From positions 18,240 to 82,239 of the forward strand of contig JBDTCS010000080.1 of assembly GCA_039923455.1 (NCBI GenBank): a stretch of 64,000 bases of DNA, given 5' to 3'. This DNA is from JBDTCS01 sp039923455 (GTDB lineage Bacteria; Bacteroidota; Ignavibacteria; Palsa-1295). Position numbers and translations under genes: made by a program. Below the pieces are notes generated by a model. That model made no database searches and had not been told where the DNA came from. It was given only the letters and a program-made list of their open reading frames with translations. Of this stretch, positions 45,096-55,551 are shown one piece after another; the first letter of the stretch is position 1, and each line of letters opens with the position of its first letter.

Positions 45096-47447
45096 GTGAG
45101 AGAACGAGCAAAAGTAGTACTCCGAAAGCTTCGACGCGAAGCCGCACAACCAAAATGGCGGCGTTCGAAAACTGTCCGGTGGTCGATAGGAATTATCCTA
45201 ACGCTCGCTGTAGCCGCACTTTTTCCACGTCCCGGAACGCAGACGATCTCGGGTTATTCTGTCGGTTCACTTTGGACCAACGAAGATGTGGTTGCACCGT
45301 TTTCTTTTCCAATCAACAAAGACATAAATCGCTATCGGCAGGAAGTTCGTGCAGCTGAAGAGAACCTCTATCCCGTCTATGTGCCGGATACAACGGCACC
45401 ACGCGAGACAATCACCGCATTCCAAACGAACTGGCAGCAAGTGATCGACTGCGTCACGCGTGCCGGCACTGATACACTCCGTGAGGTCGCTCTGCGTGAC
45501 AGTCTGCCGAAAATCGGACTTTCGAAAGACGAGTGGCACGCACTCGCCTTATATGATCAAAGCGGTCCTCGAACGGTGAAGAGTTCGAAGCGGGCACTGA
45601 CAAGTCCCGAGACGAATTCACCGCTCGCTGCGATCGAGCCTATCGTGAGCCTAGCGATAAACAATCTCGAGCATGCGGAGATCATCGCAAAGAATACTCC
45701 GGCGAGTGATTCGTTTAGTTCAAGTGCATTCATCTCCTATCGTTCGCACGCCAACGAAGAGACGATCCTTGCACGCACCTCACTTATCCCGATCGAAGAG
45801 GCACAGAACAGAATCTACTCACAACTCGAACAGAAATTCAAACAGAGCCCGGATCTTGTTCGGGCGATCGGAAAAGTTGTTGCGGTTTCGCTCCAGCCGA
45901 ATGCGATCTTTAGCACAGAGCGTACACAAGAAAATCACGATGCACTTGTGAACCGCGTCATGCGAACCGAAGGTATCATCAAAGAAGGGCAGCGAATCGT
46001 AGAGCGTGGAGAGGTCGTAACTCCGCAGAGCAAGTCCGCGCTGGAGAGTCTCTCGCAAGCTCGGCTTGATCGTGGTGGCGTTGCTGCGCAAGCCGCACGT
46101 GTGATCGGTACGGTCGGACATGCCGCGATCATTCTCTTATTGCTGGTGCTCTATCTTCGATTCATACGAAGAAAAATTTACAACGACAACGCGCAGCTCT
46201 TGTTGCTTGGCCTCGTGTTACTCTTTCCGGCAGTACTTGCCTATCTCTCGTTGCATATCCGACTCGCGTTTCCGTTCGAGTATCTCATTCTGATCCCTGT
46301 CGCCTCGATGCTTCTCACGATTTTGTTCGATTCACGAACAGGATTTTATGGTACGGTGATTTGTGCGTTGATGGTTGCGGGTATTCGAGGCAATGATTAT
46401 ACTGTCGCGCTCGCAGGGCTTTCTGCCGGAGCGTTTGCGGCTTATACCGTGCGCGATCTTCGAAGCCGCGCTCAACTTTTTCAAAGTATCGGTTATATTT
46501 TTCTTGGGTATCTGATCGCCATTATCGCGCTCTCGCTGGAGAAATCTTCGCCGTTCTCGGAGATGGGCTACGATTTGCTCGCGGCATCTATTAATGCATT
46601 GCTTTCGCCTGTACTCACGTTCGGAATGCTGTATGTTGTCGAGTCCATTTTCGATACGATGAGCGATCTTCGATTGACGGAATACGACAATATCAATCAT
46701 CCGCTGCTTCGAGAGCTTGCAATGCGTGCGCCCGGCACCTATCAGCATACGATGCTTGTAGCGCAACTTTCCGAGAACGCTGCGATCGCGATCGGTGCGA
46801 ATGCGCTGCTCGCGAAGGTTGGCGCATTCTTTCATGACATCGGCAAGCTTGCAGAGCCAACCGATTTTATCGAGAATCAGCCGGCGGAACTCGGAAATAT
46901 TCATGACTCGATTTCGCCACTCGAAAGTGCTGAGCGTATTCGCAATCATGTGATCGAGGGAATTGCTTTAGCAAGAGCGCATCACTTGCCCGAAAAGATT
47001 ATCGAGTTTATTCCGATGCATCACGGCACGCTCCGCATTTCGTTTTTTTATGATCGCGCACTTGCGGCCTCCGTCTCCGGTATTGTTCCGAACGAGGAGA
47101 TATTCCGTTACCCGGGTCCGAAGCCCGCTTCGAAAGAAACCGCGATCGTGATGCTTGCTGACGCGTCGGAAGCGGTTGCGCGAACGCTCGCGACTGTCCA
47201 TTCCGAGCCGACTATCGAGACAATCGAAGAGTCGTTAGAAAAGCTTATTCGCGCACGTTTTGCTGATGGGCAGTTGGATGATTGCGATCTCACGATTCGA
47301 GATCTCACCATCATTCGAAAAGTGTTTGCTCGCCTGCTTGCTGGTTTGCACCATACGCGAATTCTGTATCCGACGCCCTCAGTCACGGTGCCAATTCCGG
47401 TTTCGGCGAGACTCACAGAAACTCCTCGGGAGCAAGCAGCAACTTGA
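45096..47447 (+). CDS. pgpH: 7TM-HD cyclic-di-AMP phosphodiesterase, PgpH/YqfF family
   Basis: 783 aa, GTG start. One N-terminal membrane helix (about 28-45), a large extracytoplasmic 7TMR-HDED domain (about 50-330), a seven-helix membrane block (about 340-530) and a cytoplasmic HD domain. HD motifs: [27 protein letters not shown] (near 578) and MHHGT. Such proteins hydrolyse c-di-AMP to pApA and tune osmolyte and wall homeostasis. It shares a 4-bp overlap (TTGA) with xerD. Confidence 0.92.
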   Translation: MRERAKVVLRKLRREAAQPKWRRSKTVRWSIGIILTLAVAALFPRPGTQTISGYSVGSLWTNEDVVAPFSFPINKDINRYRQEVRAAEENLYPVYVPDTTAPRETITAFQTNWQQVIDCVTRAGTDTLREVALRDSLPKIGLSKDEWHALALYDQSGPRTVKSSKRALTSPETNSPLAAIEPIVSLAINNLEHAEIIAKNTPASDSFSSSAFISYRSHANEETILARTSLIPIEEAQNRIYSQLEQKFKQSPDLVRAIGKVVAVSLQPNAIFSTERTQENHDALVNRVMRTEGIIKEGQRIVERGEVVTPQSKSALESLSQARLDRGGVAAQAARVIGTVGHAAIILLLLVLYLRFIRRKIYNDNAQLLLLGLVLLFPAVLAYLSLHIRLAFPFEYLILIPVASMLLTILFDSRTGFYGTVICALMVAGIRGNDYTVALAGLSAGAFAAYTVRDLRSRAQLFQSIGYIFLGYLIAIIALSLEKSSPFSEMGYDLLAASINALLSPVLTFGMLYVVESIFDTMSDLRLTEYDNINHPLLRELAMRAPGTYQHTMLVAQLSENAAIAIGANALLAKVGAFFHDIGKLAEPTDFIENQPAELGNIHDSISPLESAERIRNHVIEGIALARAHHLPEKIIEFIPMHHGTLRISFFYDRALAASVSGIVPNEEIFRYPGPKPASKETAIVMLADASEAVARTLATVHSEPTIETIEESLEKLIRARFADGQLDDCDLTIRDLTIIRKVFARLLAGLHHTRILYPTPSVTVPIPVSARLTETPREQAAT

Positions 47448-48406
47448 AGCGGTCCAATCGAACGCTCGCTTCGCTTAGCGAAGAACTTGATAGCGTACCG
47501 AAGCAACAGCAAGCTAAGCGCTCATCGGTTGAGCTTTATCTCAGCTACCTAAAGCTCGAGCGAGGGCTTTCGAAAAATTCGCTCGAAGCCTATCGTCGAG
47601 ATCTTACGAAGCTAGAGGAGTTTCTCTCTATCGAGAAAAAGCAAATTGTTCGAACGACCAATCGTGACTTGCAGCAATTTTTGCGAGCGCTGGGTGAAGT
47701 TGGTTTGGAGCGCTCGAGCATCACACGTATCGTTTCGGCGCTTCGAGGGTTTTTCCGATATTTGCTGACAGAGAAGATCATTCTCAGCGATCCGACAGAA
47801 AATCTTGAGCTTAAAACGCCGAGGCGCAAGCTTCCGGATGTGCTCTCGATCGAAGAAGTCGAACGCATACTCACCTCTCCGGATATCGGCACTCCCAAAG
47901 GCATTCGTGACCGCGCACTTCTCGAATTTTTGTATGCCGCAGGCGCCCGCGTATCCGAGGCGACGAACTTGACGCTCTCGCAACTTCGCACAAAAGATGG
48001 CCTGGTCAAACTATTTGGCAAGGGAAGCAAAGAGCGTATTGTCCCACTCGGAAAAATTTCTGCACGTGCACTTGATGAGTATATTGCAACCGTACGTCCC
48101 CGTTTTCTAAGGCCGGGAAAGAATACGGACGCCGTCTTCTTGAATCAAGAGCGTGGCACCGGAATCTCCCGTATGACGGTTTGGAATATCATTCAGGAAT
48201 ATGTTTCGAAGGCGAAGATCGAGAAGAATATTTCGCCGCATACCTTTCGGCATTCCTTCGCAACACATTTGCTCGAAGGTGGTGCGGATCTGAGAGTCGT
48301 GCAAGAACTACTTGGACACGCGGATATATCCACGACCGAAATCTACACGCACATCGATCGTAAGTATATTCAAGAAGTCCACCACCGCTTTCATCCGAGA
48401 GGTTAA
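47444..48406 (+). CDS. xerD: Site-specific tyrosine recombinase XerD/XerC family
   Basis: 320 aa from a TTG overlapping the pgpH stop (TTGA at 47444); GGGAG lies about 12 bp upstream. The SAM-like core-binding domain starts [19 protein letters not shown]. Catalytic residues: Arg in [10 protein letters not shown], then [15 protein letters not shown] and [13 protein letters not shown] with the Tyr nucleophile. It resolves chromosome dimers. Length and neighbours suit a housekeeping enzyme, not a phage integrase. Confidence 0.92.
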   Translation: MKRSNRTLASLSEELDSVPKQQQAKRSSVELYLSYLKLERGLSKNSLEAYRRDLTKLEEFLSIEKKQIVRTTNRDLQQFLRALGEVGLERSSITRIVSALRGFFRYLLTEKIILSDPTENLELKTPRRKLPDVLSIEEVERILTSPDIGTPKGIRDRALLEFLYAAGARVSEATNLTLSQLRTKDGLVKLFGKGSKERIVPLGKISARALDEYIATVRPRFLRPGKNTDAVFLNQERGTGISRMTVWNIIQEYVSKAKIEKNISPHTFRHSFATHLLEGGADLRVVQELLGHADISTTEIYTHIDRKYIQEVHHRFHPRG

Positions 48407-48482
48407 ATTTGCATCGGTGTATTTCTGTTTTTCGTTTTCCTGTTTTACATATCCCTGTTCTTCGTACTTCCCAATCATTTTG

Positions 48483-50057
48483 ATGGCAAGCATTTCGAGA
48501 GAAGATCATTCGGCACGCAAGATACTTTGGTTACTCGTAATCGCGGGGCTGGTGCTTCGCGTGGTTGCACTTTGCGCATCGCGTGATTTCCTCATCGCGT
48601 ACCGACTGCCGGACGATGCACTCTATTATTTCGGCATCGCAAAACACATCGCTCTCGGACAAGGAATCTCGGTTGACGGCGTGCATACGAATAATGGCTT
48701 TCATCCATTTTGGCTTGTCGCGATTCTGCCCGTTTTTCTGCTGCACCTTTCGGAGTGGAGTGCCATTTATGGCGTGCTCGTTTTGCAAACGGTTCTTGAT
48801 GCAATTATTATTTGGCTGATCGGAGTAATCGTTTTGCGTTTGCTCTCCGGTCGGACACGAAAGGAATTGATTGCGGGTGTCGTGCTGAGTGCCGGAAGTT
48901 ATGCGCTGAATCCGATAGCGATCATTCGTGGCATCAATGGACTGGAGACAACCATCACCGCCGCGTTCCTTCTTCTTTGGTCACTTGCTTTCGTTCGGCT
49001 TTGGAAACTCGAATGGAATGCAAAGCGAATAACGGCGCTTTCGGTAATAAGTGGATTGCTCTTCCTCGCGCGGACCGACATGGCGGTCATCATGGCATTT
49101 AGTTTATTTTTTCTATGCATCTATCGCTGGAGCGAGCTTGCCGCGACTTGGAGGCAAGCACTTTTTTCTGCGGTGTTTGCGCTTGCAATAATTTTTCCGT
49201 GGTTACTTTGGAATTTCGCGACGTTCGGAAGCATACTCCAAGTGAGTGCAGAGTCCGTGCCGTTTGTGGCGCAAAGGAAGTTTGATCTGCTCTATGGCCC
49301 GACAGGTAAGTATGGATTTTTGAGCATGGAGGCGCTCAGAAATATGCTCAAGCCATTTGTCTATACATGTCTCGGTCTTCCGATCCTAACGATCATTGCC
49401 TGGATATTCACACGTAGGCGAACTGCGCAAGATCAAAACCAGTCAGGACTTGAACGATCACTCAGCGGGCTACTCGTCATTGTGTGTGGCGCTCTCTTTC
49501 TCCTTGCGTTTCATACGATCGTTCGCGGGTTTATTCGCGATTGGTACATCGAAGATCTCATGCCGTTCTTCGCAATCGTCTTTGCAATCTCAGGTGTACT
49601 CGTGCTCACAAGATGGACTGGCAATGCCCTCAGAACAATTCTCTACCTCGTAAGCTTCGCGACTCTAGTCGTGATCGGTTACGGTGAGCTGCGATCACCT
49701 CGGTACGATTCTCAAAAAGCTATTGTGTATGAGGGCGTCGAATTTGTTCGGCACCTTCCAGCGGGCAGTCGGGTGGGTGCTTTTAATTCCGGTTGGTACG
49801 CCTATTTCGCTCCGGAGAATGTTCGGGTAGTGAATCTGGACGGGGTTGTCAATCCGGACGCATTCCATTTCATCAAAACCGGAAAGCTCCACGAGTACCT
49901 GCGAGGGGATTCGATTGGATATCTGCTTGATTTTCGAGGCGATATCGATGGATTTCGAGGGCTGATGGATAAGGAGTTCACCGCAGAATATGCACTCGAC
50001 TCCACGCTTTCTTCTCCAAAATCGGTCGATTCCCTATTGGTTTTGAAGCGGAAGTAG
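48483..50057 (+). CDS. Polytopic GT-C-like glycosyltransferase
   Basis: 524 aa from the ATG at 48483; the longer frame overlaps xerD. About ten membrane helices. The first loop RLPDDALYYFGIAKHIALGQG carries the acidic residues of the GT-C catalytic loop; NNGFHPFW and NPIAIIRGINGLE follow. A C-terminal soluble domain of about 110 residues (VGAFNSGWYAYFAPENVRVVNLDGVVN) is typical of this membrane-protein group. Substrate unknown. Confidence 0.78.
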   Translation: MASISREDHSARKILWLLVIAGLVLRVVALCASRDFLIAYRLPDDALYYFGIAKHIALGQGISVDGVHTNNGFHPFWLVAILPVFLLHLSEWSAIYGVLVLQTVLDAIIIWLIGVIVLRLLSGRTRKELIAGVVLSAGSYALNPIAIIRGINGLETTITAAFLLLWSLAFVRLWKLEWNAKRITALSVISGLLFLARTDMAVIMAFSLFFLCIYRWSELAATWRQALFSAVFALAIIFPWLLWNFATFGSILQVSAESVPFVAQRKFDLLYGPTGKYGFLSMEALRNMLKPFVYTCLGLPILTIIAWIFTRRRTAQDQNQSGLERSLSGLLVIVCGALFLLAFHTIVRGFIRDWYIEDLMPFFAIVFAISGVLVLTRWTGNALRTILYLVSFATLVVIGYGELRSPRYDSQKAIVYEGVEFVRHLPAGSRVGAFNSGWYAYFAPENVRVVNLDGVVNPDAFHFIKTGKLHEYLRGDSIGYLLDFRGDIDGFRGLMDKEFTAEYALDSTLSSPKSVDSLLVLKRK

Positions 50058-50218
50058 CATTCGGAGGTTTTTGGTGACGGAAATTTACCCTTTCCAAAGA
50101 GAACCCGCTTAAAGAGAACTTTGCTTACAACTGTCAGCCCGGGTGAAATGCTTGTAGTGAAATGCCGGGAGTTATGCGCCCCATGACGGCGCCGATACAG
50201 TGCAACGAATTTTATCCT

Positions 50219-51292
50219 ATGAAGAAATCGGTCACAGCATCTGTTGTCAAGTCTATCGTTACGAAGTTTATCGTTCTCAGAAATTCTCTTTTGATTTGTG
50301 TGCTCATCGCAGCTGCGTTTGGCGCTCGGACTGCCGTTGCGCAGGATGTGGTCGAGTCGAGTCGTGCGCACGTGTATGATTTTTTGAATGTCGTTGCGAA
50401 TCCTCGCTCGTCGGCACTTGGCAATTCCTTTGTTGCGATGAAGAACGATGTCAACGTGATCTTTTCAAATCCGGGTGCGCTTTCTACTTTGGGGGTGAAC
50501 GATTCAATTGGAGTTGCACGTGTGCTCTCGGTCGGGTTCACGAAATACATTCTTGATATCAACGAGGGATATCTCTCGTATGCACAGCCGATTGCTGATA
50601 GCGCAAGTTGGATCGGTGCAGGTGTGCAATATATGGACTACGGGACATTTCAAGGCTATGACACGAAGGGATTAGCTACCGGAGATTTTGGTGCGTCTGA
50701 TTTTGCACTTTCGGTTGCGTATTCCGGCACTGCGAAGCATGCGATACATTATGGTGTGGCGCTCAAGTATATTATTTCGCACCTTGTGTCGGGCTCTTCT
50801 GTCGAGAATTATAGCTCCACTGCTTTGGCAGCAGATGCCGGACTATTTTATGAGTTCGAACCTGCGCTGATGACCTTCGGTGTTTCGGTGCTTAATGTTG
50901 GATCTCAGCTCACAACCTACGCTGGTGTTCGCGAAGCACTGCCACTCGATGTACAAATTGGTGTTTCGAAAAAGCTTGAGCGCTTGCCGCTTACATTGCA
51001 TCTTGCGTTTCACAACTTGACGCGCGATCGTGAAGGGCGCAGTATATTCTACGCGCTCAATGATTTCTCTTTCGGTGGTGAGTTTGTGCTCGGAAAAGTC
51101 GTGCGACTTCGTGTCGGTTACGAAAACCAAAAACGACACGATCTAAAACTGCCAACAGGCTCCGGACTTGCCGGATTTTCTCTCGGAGCAGGCTTCGTTG
51201 TCAAGCGTTACCAATTCGACTACGCATTCAATTCACTCGGCCTTGCCTTCCAACCGCTACACCGTCTCGGTGCTACGATCACCTTTGATTAG
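50219..51292 (+). CDS. porQ: Type IX secretion system protein PorQ-like
   Basis: 357 aa from the ATG at 50219, which opens a signal peptide ending at TAVAQ. The N-terminal mature region (VYDFLNVVANPRSSALGNSFVA, IFSNPGAL) is the PorV/PorQ signature, followed by FadL-like barrel strands and a C-terminal GATITF. It is an outer-membrane part of the T9SS, which here has substrates at 22729, 52101 and 54577. Confidence 0.85.
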   Translation: MKKSVTASVVKSIVTKFIVLRNSLLICVLIAAAFGARTAVAQDVVESSRAHVYDFLNVVANPRSSALGNSFVAMKNDVNVIFSNPGALSTLGVNDSIGVARVLSVGFTKYILDINEGYLSYAQPIADSASWIGAGVQYMDYGTFQGYDTKGLATGDFGASDFALSVAYSGTAKHAIHYGVALKYIISHLVSGSSVENYSSTALAADAGLFYEFEPALMTFGVSVLNVGSQLTTYAGVREALPLDVQIGVSKKLERLPLTLHLAFHNLTRDREGRSIFYALNDFSFGGEFVLGKVVRLRVGYENQKRHDLKLPTGSGLAGFSLGAGFVVKRYQFDYAFNSLGLAFQPLHRLGATITFD

Positions 51293-51376
51293 CGTTTATT
51301 CCCCAAAACCCTAATAAAATAAGGCTCTGGAACCTTGAGATAGGGTGTCCCGTTACAACCGCGCTATAGAAATGAT

Positions 51377-51412
51377 CGCGGGGTGGAGTCCGCCGCGGCG
51401 GAGTAGCTCGTC
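51377..51412 (+). pseudogene. 5' fragment of an initiator tRNA copy
   Basis: The sequence repeats the acceptor and D-arm of the tRNA at 51433 (identical ATCGCGGGGTGGAG start), with a 14-bp palindrome in the D-loop, and stops before the anticodon arm. Confidence 0.8.
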
Positions 51413-51432
51413 AGTGCAGGTTTCAAAATGAT

Positions 51433-51505
<73 letters not shown>

Positions 51506-51508
51506 CAA

Positions 51509-51550
51509 AAAAGACTTAATCGTACGATGTGCGATTAAGTCTTTTGTTTT
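51509..51550 (+). terminator. Terminator of the intact tRNA
   Basis: 14-bp perfect stem AAAAGACTTAATCG / CGATTAAGTCTTTT with a 9-nt loop and a T-rich tail, four bases past the tRNA. Confidence 0.92.
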
Positions 51551-51592
51551 GAAAAATTTTAAGCAGCGCACCGGTTAAGATCCCCTTAGCAG

Positions 51593-51694
51593 CTCGGGGT
51601 GGAGTCCGCCAGGGCGGAGTAGCTCATCGGACTCAGAACCCGAAGTCAACGATCCGACGCGGCGGAGTCGTAGGTTCAAGTCCTACCCCCGCTA
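51593..51694 (+). pseudogene. Degenerate initiator-tRNA copy with two palindromic inserts
   Basis: 102-nt relative of the tRNA at 51433. Palindromes occupy the D-loop (51605) and variable loop (51653). The acceptor pair 2-71 is lost (T opposite C), the anticodon stem has one mismatch and the anticodon reads CAG. T-arm intact. Probably not a functional tRNA. Confidence 0.8.
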
Positions 51695-51697
51695 CAA

Positions 51698-51740
51698 AAA
51701 AGACTTAATCGTACGATGCGCGATTAAGTCTTTTGTTTTG
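51698..51740 (+). terminator. Terminator of the second tRNA cassette
   Basis: Same 14-bp stem as after the intact tRNA (arms 51698-51711 and 51721-51734) with a loop differing at one base, then TTTTG. Confidence 0.88.
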
Positions 51741-51781
51741 CAAAAATTAAAGGAGCGCACCGGTTGAGACCCACTTAGCTC

Positions 51782-51883
51782 CACGGGGTGGAGTCCGCCG
51801 CGGCGGAGTAGCTCGTCGGGCTCATAACCCGAAGTCAACGATCCGACGAGGCGGAGTCGTAGGTTCAAGTCCTACCCCCGCTA
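51782..51883 (+). pseudogene. Initiator-tRNA copy with CAT anticodon and two palindromic inserts
   Basis: 102-nt relative of the tRNA at 51433. The anticodon arm and T-arm are identical to it, but the D-loop (51794) and variable loop (51842) contain palindromes and acceptor pair 2-71 is A opposite C. It could be expressed as an odd tRNA or be a decaying copy. Confidence 0.75.
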
Positions 51884-51886
51884 CAA

Positions 51887-51929
51887 AAAAGACTTAATCT
51901 TACAAAGTGCGGTCGAGTCTTTTGTTTTT
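51887..51929 (+). terminator. Decayed terminator of the third tRNA cassette
   Basis: Only the outer AAAAGACT / AGTCTTTT pairing remains; the inner stem has diverged. A T-run still follows. Confidence 0.6.
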
Positions 51930-52100
51930 GCTAAATTCTAATCCCGTATCTCCTTCACTGCATATCGCTGAGCACAATTCCGGTACAACGCATTCGACAA
52001 AACATGCAAAGAATTGGAAAGTCGTGTATACATAGCCATACGACAGGAGTGGTAAGAAATAATACGCAACTAATCTGTCCAGAACAAGTTGTGAAGTGGA

Positions 52101-54509
52101 ATGAAACACTTGTTACTCATCGGGCTTCTGACCATCCTGTGCGCAACGCGGGTTTGCGCGCAACCCCAGCTTTTAGTATACCCTACGATTAATTCGATCG
52201 GTTATGAACTGACGATTCCATCTGGATATGACCCAGATACTTCCGCGCACCTTCGGGTTCGCTATCGAATGGGTTCTGGAACATGGCACGAAGGCTTTGA
52301 AGCAACACGACTCACGATTGATCGCCTCGATCAGTTTCGAGGTAGTCTATTCCAACTCAACGCAGGTTCGAGCTATTTTCTTGAGCTGACGTTAACCGAT
52401 TCAACACCGAGTTATCACAGCGAGGTCTTCAGCGCAACCGTGTTAACGAGAACCGACCCTGTGATCACACCGACGGAGCATACCCTCTTTGTTGCACCCC
52501 ACGGCAGCGGGACCTCGTACACGCGCGATAACCCAGGCGATCTAAAGCGGCTGCTCACCACAGGAGTTGATTGCGGCACTACGGTCGTACTCCGTGGTGG
52601 CGATTACGACGCCGGAGAAATGACGCTCAAACTCAAAGCAGGGTGCAACACTCCAATCATTTTGATGGCAGAACCTGGTGAGACTCCCGTGATCGACGGT
52701 GGCGACTACCAACAATATCATTGGACTCCATCGACGAGCGATCCGGCACTCTACAGCACGACAATCAAAGACTCGCTCGCCTATAATGCGCTCTGCCTGT
52801 TCGATTCCACGCGATTGTATCCTTATGCGTTCCTCACGCCGAATTCGATCGACCCTTCCTATCCATCGCTCAGCACGCTCGGATATGCCCAATCGGGTTT
52901 TTATAGAAAAGGCAGCAACGCGTGGATCAAAACACTCGATCACCGCGATCCTAACTCTGCAAGGATCGTCTTTTCAAAATACTTTTGGTGTCTGAATGTC
53001 GAAGCCGACGATTCACTTGCATCCATACAGATTAAGGGGATTACGTTTCGCTACTATAACAAGGGCAAATCCGATTTCGATATCTTCGGCAATCCGACAG
53101 CATCCTATCCTTCGTGGACGCTTCGATTCACAAACATAAGCAATGCCGTTGTCGATAGCTGCACGTTTCTCTACACGAACCTGCCCATCGTTTTTGATGG
53201 TCTATGCAACGGCAATATCGTTCAGCGATGCGTGATGACGGATGGAACCGGATACTGGTCGCATGGAGCATTCAAACAAACTCGCGATCAGTATTTTTTT
53301 GAAGCGGGAAGCTATGGGCGCTACCTCGAAAGCTCCGGCATTTTCTATTCACCGGGTGATAGCACCACTCTGCATGGAAATATCATTCGCGACAATCACA
53401 TCACAGGTATCGTAAACGCCGTCGGACTTGCCTTCGGACAATCCTATCGCATGACGGAGTGGGATATCTATCGCAATGCGATCGACTATTGTTACGATGG
53501 GCTCGATCCGACCGCAGCATGCATCAACACCCGGCTGTGGCAGAACACAATCGCGCATTGTCCGGTAGCGATCTCGCTTATCCTCCCAACGTTTGGCCCG
53601 ACCTATATTTTTCGAAATCTGATTCATCATATCGCCGAACGGGAGAATCAGCACAATGATATCTTCTACGCGGATTGCAACGGCTCGCTCAGTTCGAAGA
53701 CTTGGGGCACCGGACTAAAGCTCAATGCGGGAAATGGAATTCACGAGCCGGGCGTCATCTATTTCATGCACAACACAATCCACTCAAGCGATTCGCTTGG
53801 CTTTAACCTGTATCTCTGGAATTCGACGTGGCGTAAGTTGGTCACCCGCAATAATATTTTTTATAGCGAAGGCACCGCAAATTTAATGTTTGATGGTGTC
53901 GCCGGTGATTCATCCTATTCCTTCGATTCAAAAGGCGATAATTTCTTTAATCGCCGAACCGGCGACATCGCAATCATTCGGCCCACGCATGGTGTGCAGG
54001 ATTGCGAAACAGTGAGAGATCCCGCAAGTCTGGACGCTCGACTAACGGCGATCACGCTAAGCCCGCTCGTTGCCGTCTCAGGAATGAATGTCGATCCAGA
54101 GTTCATCGACATTGCTCGTGGCAATTTTCGCCTATTGCATTCCAGTCCGATGATCGATCGTGGCATGCTTTTGCCTGGGATCAACGATGAGTACAAGAAC
54201 AATGCGCCGGACCTTGGCGCATTCGAGGAGGACACCGCTCAAGCACAAGTCGCACGCACGGTAGCTGTCGCGGACGATTGGCTCACACTCTCTCCAAATC
54301 CTGCGTCCACTGTGCTTCACGTCAGCATCAACGGCGAGGCGGTCGATGCGTTCACGATGCATGATCTTCTCGGTAGAGAAGTCCCGATCAAATTCGCAAA
54401 CAACGGGCGAGAAATCTCGATCCATGTCGAAGCCTTGCCAACGGGAGTTTATTTTCTCGATGCGATCAGCAAAAAGCGGATGACGCAGATTCGTTGGATG
54501 AAGAAGTAG
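52101..54509 (+). CDS. Secreted right-handed beta-helix protein with T9SS sorting domain
   Basis: 802 aa. Signal peptide ends at TRVCAQ. A fibronectin-like beta-domain occupies about 25-125. From residue 130 on (HTLFVAPHGSGTSYTRDNPGDL, VLRGGDYDAGEMTLK) the pattern is that of pectate-lyase-like right-handed beta-helices, with NIIRDNHITGI and RNNIFYSEGT rungs. The last 80 residues are a type A sorting domain (LTLSPNPASTVLHVSI, LPTGVYFLDAI). Likely binds or cleaves polysaccharide at the cell surface; the catalytic residues are not clear. Confidence 0.87.
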   Translation: MKHLLLIGLLTILCATRVCAQPQLLVYPTINSIGYELTIPSGYDPDTSAHLRVRYRMGSGTWHEGFEATRLTIDRLDQFRGSLFQLNAGSSYFLELTLTDSTPSYHSEVFSATVLTRTDPVITPTEHTLFVAPHGSGTSYTRDNPGDLKRLLTTGVDCGTTVVLRGGDYDAGEMTLKLKAGCNTPIILMAEPGETPVIDGGDYQQYHWTPSTSDPALYSTTIKDSLAYNALCLFDSTRLYPYAFLTPNSIDPSYPSLSTLGYAQSGFYRKGSNAWIKTLDHRDPNSARIVFSKYFWCLNVEADDSLASIQIKGITFRYYNKGKSDFDIFGNPTASYPSWTLRFTNISNAVVDSCTFLYTNLPIVFDGLCNGNIVQRCVMTDGTGYWSHGAFKQTRDQYFFEAGSYGRYLESSGIFYSPGDSTTLHGNIIRDNHITGIVNAVGLAFGQSYRMTEWDIYRNAIDYCYDGLDPTAACINTRLWQNTIAHCPVAISLILPTFGPTYIFRNLIHHIAERENQHNDIFYADCNGSLSSKTWGTGLKLNAGNGIHEPGVIYFMHNTIHSSDSLGFNLYLWNSTWRKLVTRNNIFYSEGTANLMFDGVAGDSSYSFDSKGDNFFNRRTGDIAIIRPTHGVQDCETVRDPASLDARLTAITLSPLVAVSGMNVDPEFIDIARGNFRLLHSSPMIDRGMLLPGINDEYKNNAPDLGAFEEDTAQAQVARTVAVADDWLTLSPNPASTVLHVSINGEAVDAFTMHDLLGREVPIKFANNGREISIHVEALPTGVYFLDAISKKRMTQIRWMKK

Positions 54510-54576
54510 AAGCTTGGGAGAAGTATCCGCACCTTGCGCACAAATCCTTTCGCTTCCGTGGTGCTGCATTCGGTTG

Positions 54577-55459
54577 ATGAACCAAACTCCATTTATCCCG
54601 TTGCTTATCTTGGTCGTGTACGTACCTTCGTCCGCAAGATCTTATGATGTATAATTACGCGACCATCAAACACTCCGACTATAGCGTCTGGCCGAGCATG
54701 ACGATAAGAAGTTGCTTTGCGCCGGACGGATCCAAGCTCTACACCTCCGATACTTCTGGGTTCGATATTTTTGATGCGAATACCGGGAAGGTTCAGTTTC
54801 ATGGCTTGACTCGTAGCCGATATTGTACCTCACTTCATATTAGCCACGATGGCAAATGGTTGCTGTTCGCTTCGGACGATGGAAAGATTGAGGTGTTGTC
54901 AACTTTAGACAATTCGTCTCTGAAATGTTTTCAGGCCCACACGGGATCTGTTGGCGCGGCACAATTTTCCGCAGATGATCGCCTAATCATCTCATCGGGG
55001 GAAGACAGCACTATCAAATTCTGGGACGCAAAAACCTTCGCGCTGCTTGCCACCATCCACGGGCCCGATCGATTTACTGGCGTCGAGATTGCGGACGATG
55101 GGAAAGATTTGCTTGGTATTACGCAGAATGCTCTGATTGATTATGATTCATTGCCAGCGGGACTGGCCGTTGGTTCGGCTAAGTCAACAGCCGAGGAATT
55201 TTCGCTCGATCAAAATTATCCGAATCCGTTTCATGATCAGAGTACGATCGAATATTCGGTGCCAAGCACTACGCATGTATCGGTTCGCATTGTTGACGAA
55301 CTCGGTCGAACTATCGGCGATATCATAAGCGCAAATGTTCAGGCCGGAAAGCACAGCGTGACGCTCACGAGCAAGATGCTGCCCGCGCAGCACGGCGTTT
55401 ACTTTTATGAAATGACCACACGCTTTGGTGCTAAGGCGAAGATGTTTCAGGTTTGGTGA
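54577..55459 (+). pseudogene. Secreted WD40-like protein with T9SS sorting domain, frameshifted at the signal peptide
   Basis: The ATG at 54577 opens a signal peptide (hydrophobic FIPLLILVVYVPSSA core) that ends after 25 codons at a TAA. The main frame starts in another phase at 54644 (271 aa) and encodes WD40-like blades (SCFAPDGSKLYTSDT, LHISHDGKWLLFASDDGKI, ISSGEDSTIKFWDAKT) and a T9SS type A sorting domain (NYPNPFHDQSTIEY, GVYFYEMTTRF). A single-base shift near 54644 would join signal and body. As read, the body lacks a signal and could not reach the T9SS. Confidence 0.75.
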
Positions 55460-55551
55460 CAAGATGAAGCACTGCTTCAATTAGTGAAAGACCAAACAAT
55501 GTCTCTGTCGTCTTTTTCTAGCGGTTCGTGTGCGTTCGTTCGCCGAATGTT

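Noticed and set aside
47444..48406. Tyrosine recombinase as a sign of a mobile element
   Set aside because: Housekeeping XerD length and motifs, translationally coupled to pgpH; no attachment repeats or phage genes nearby.
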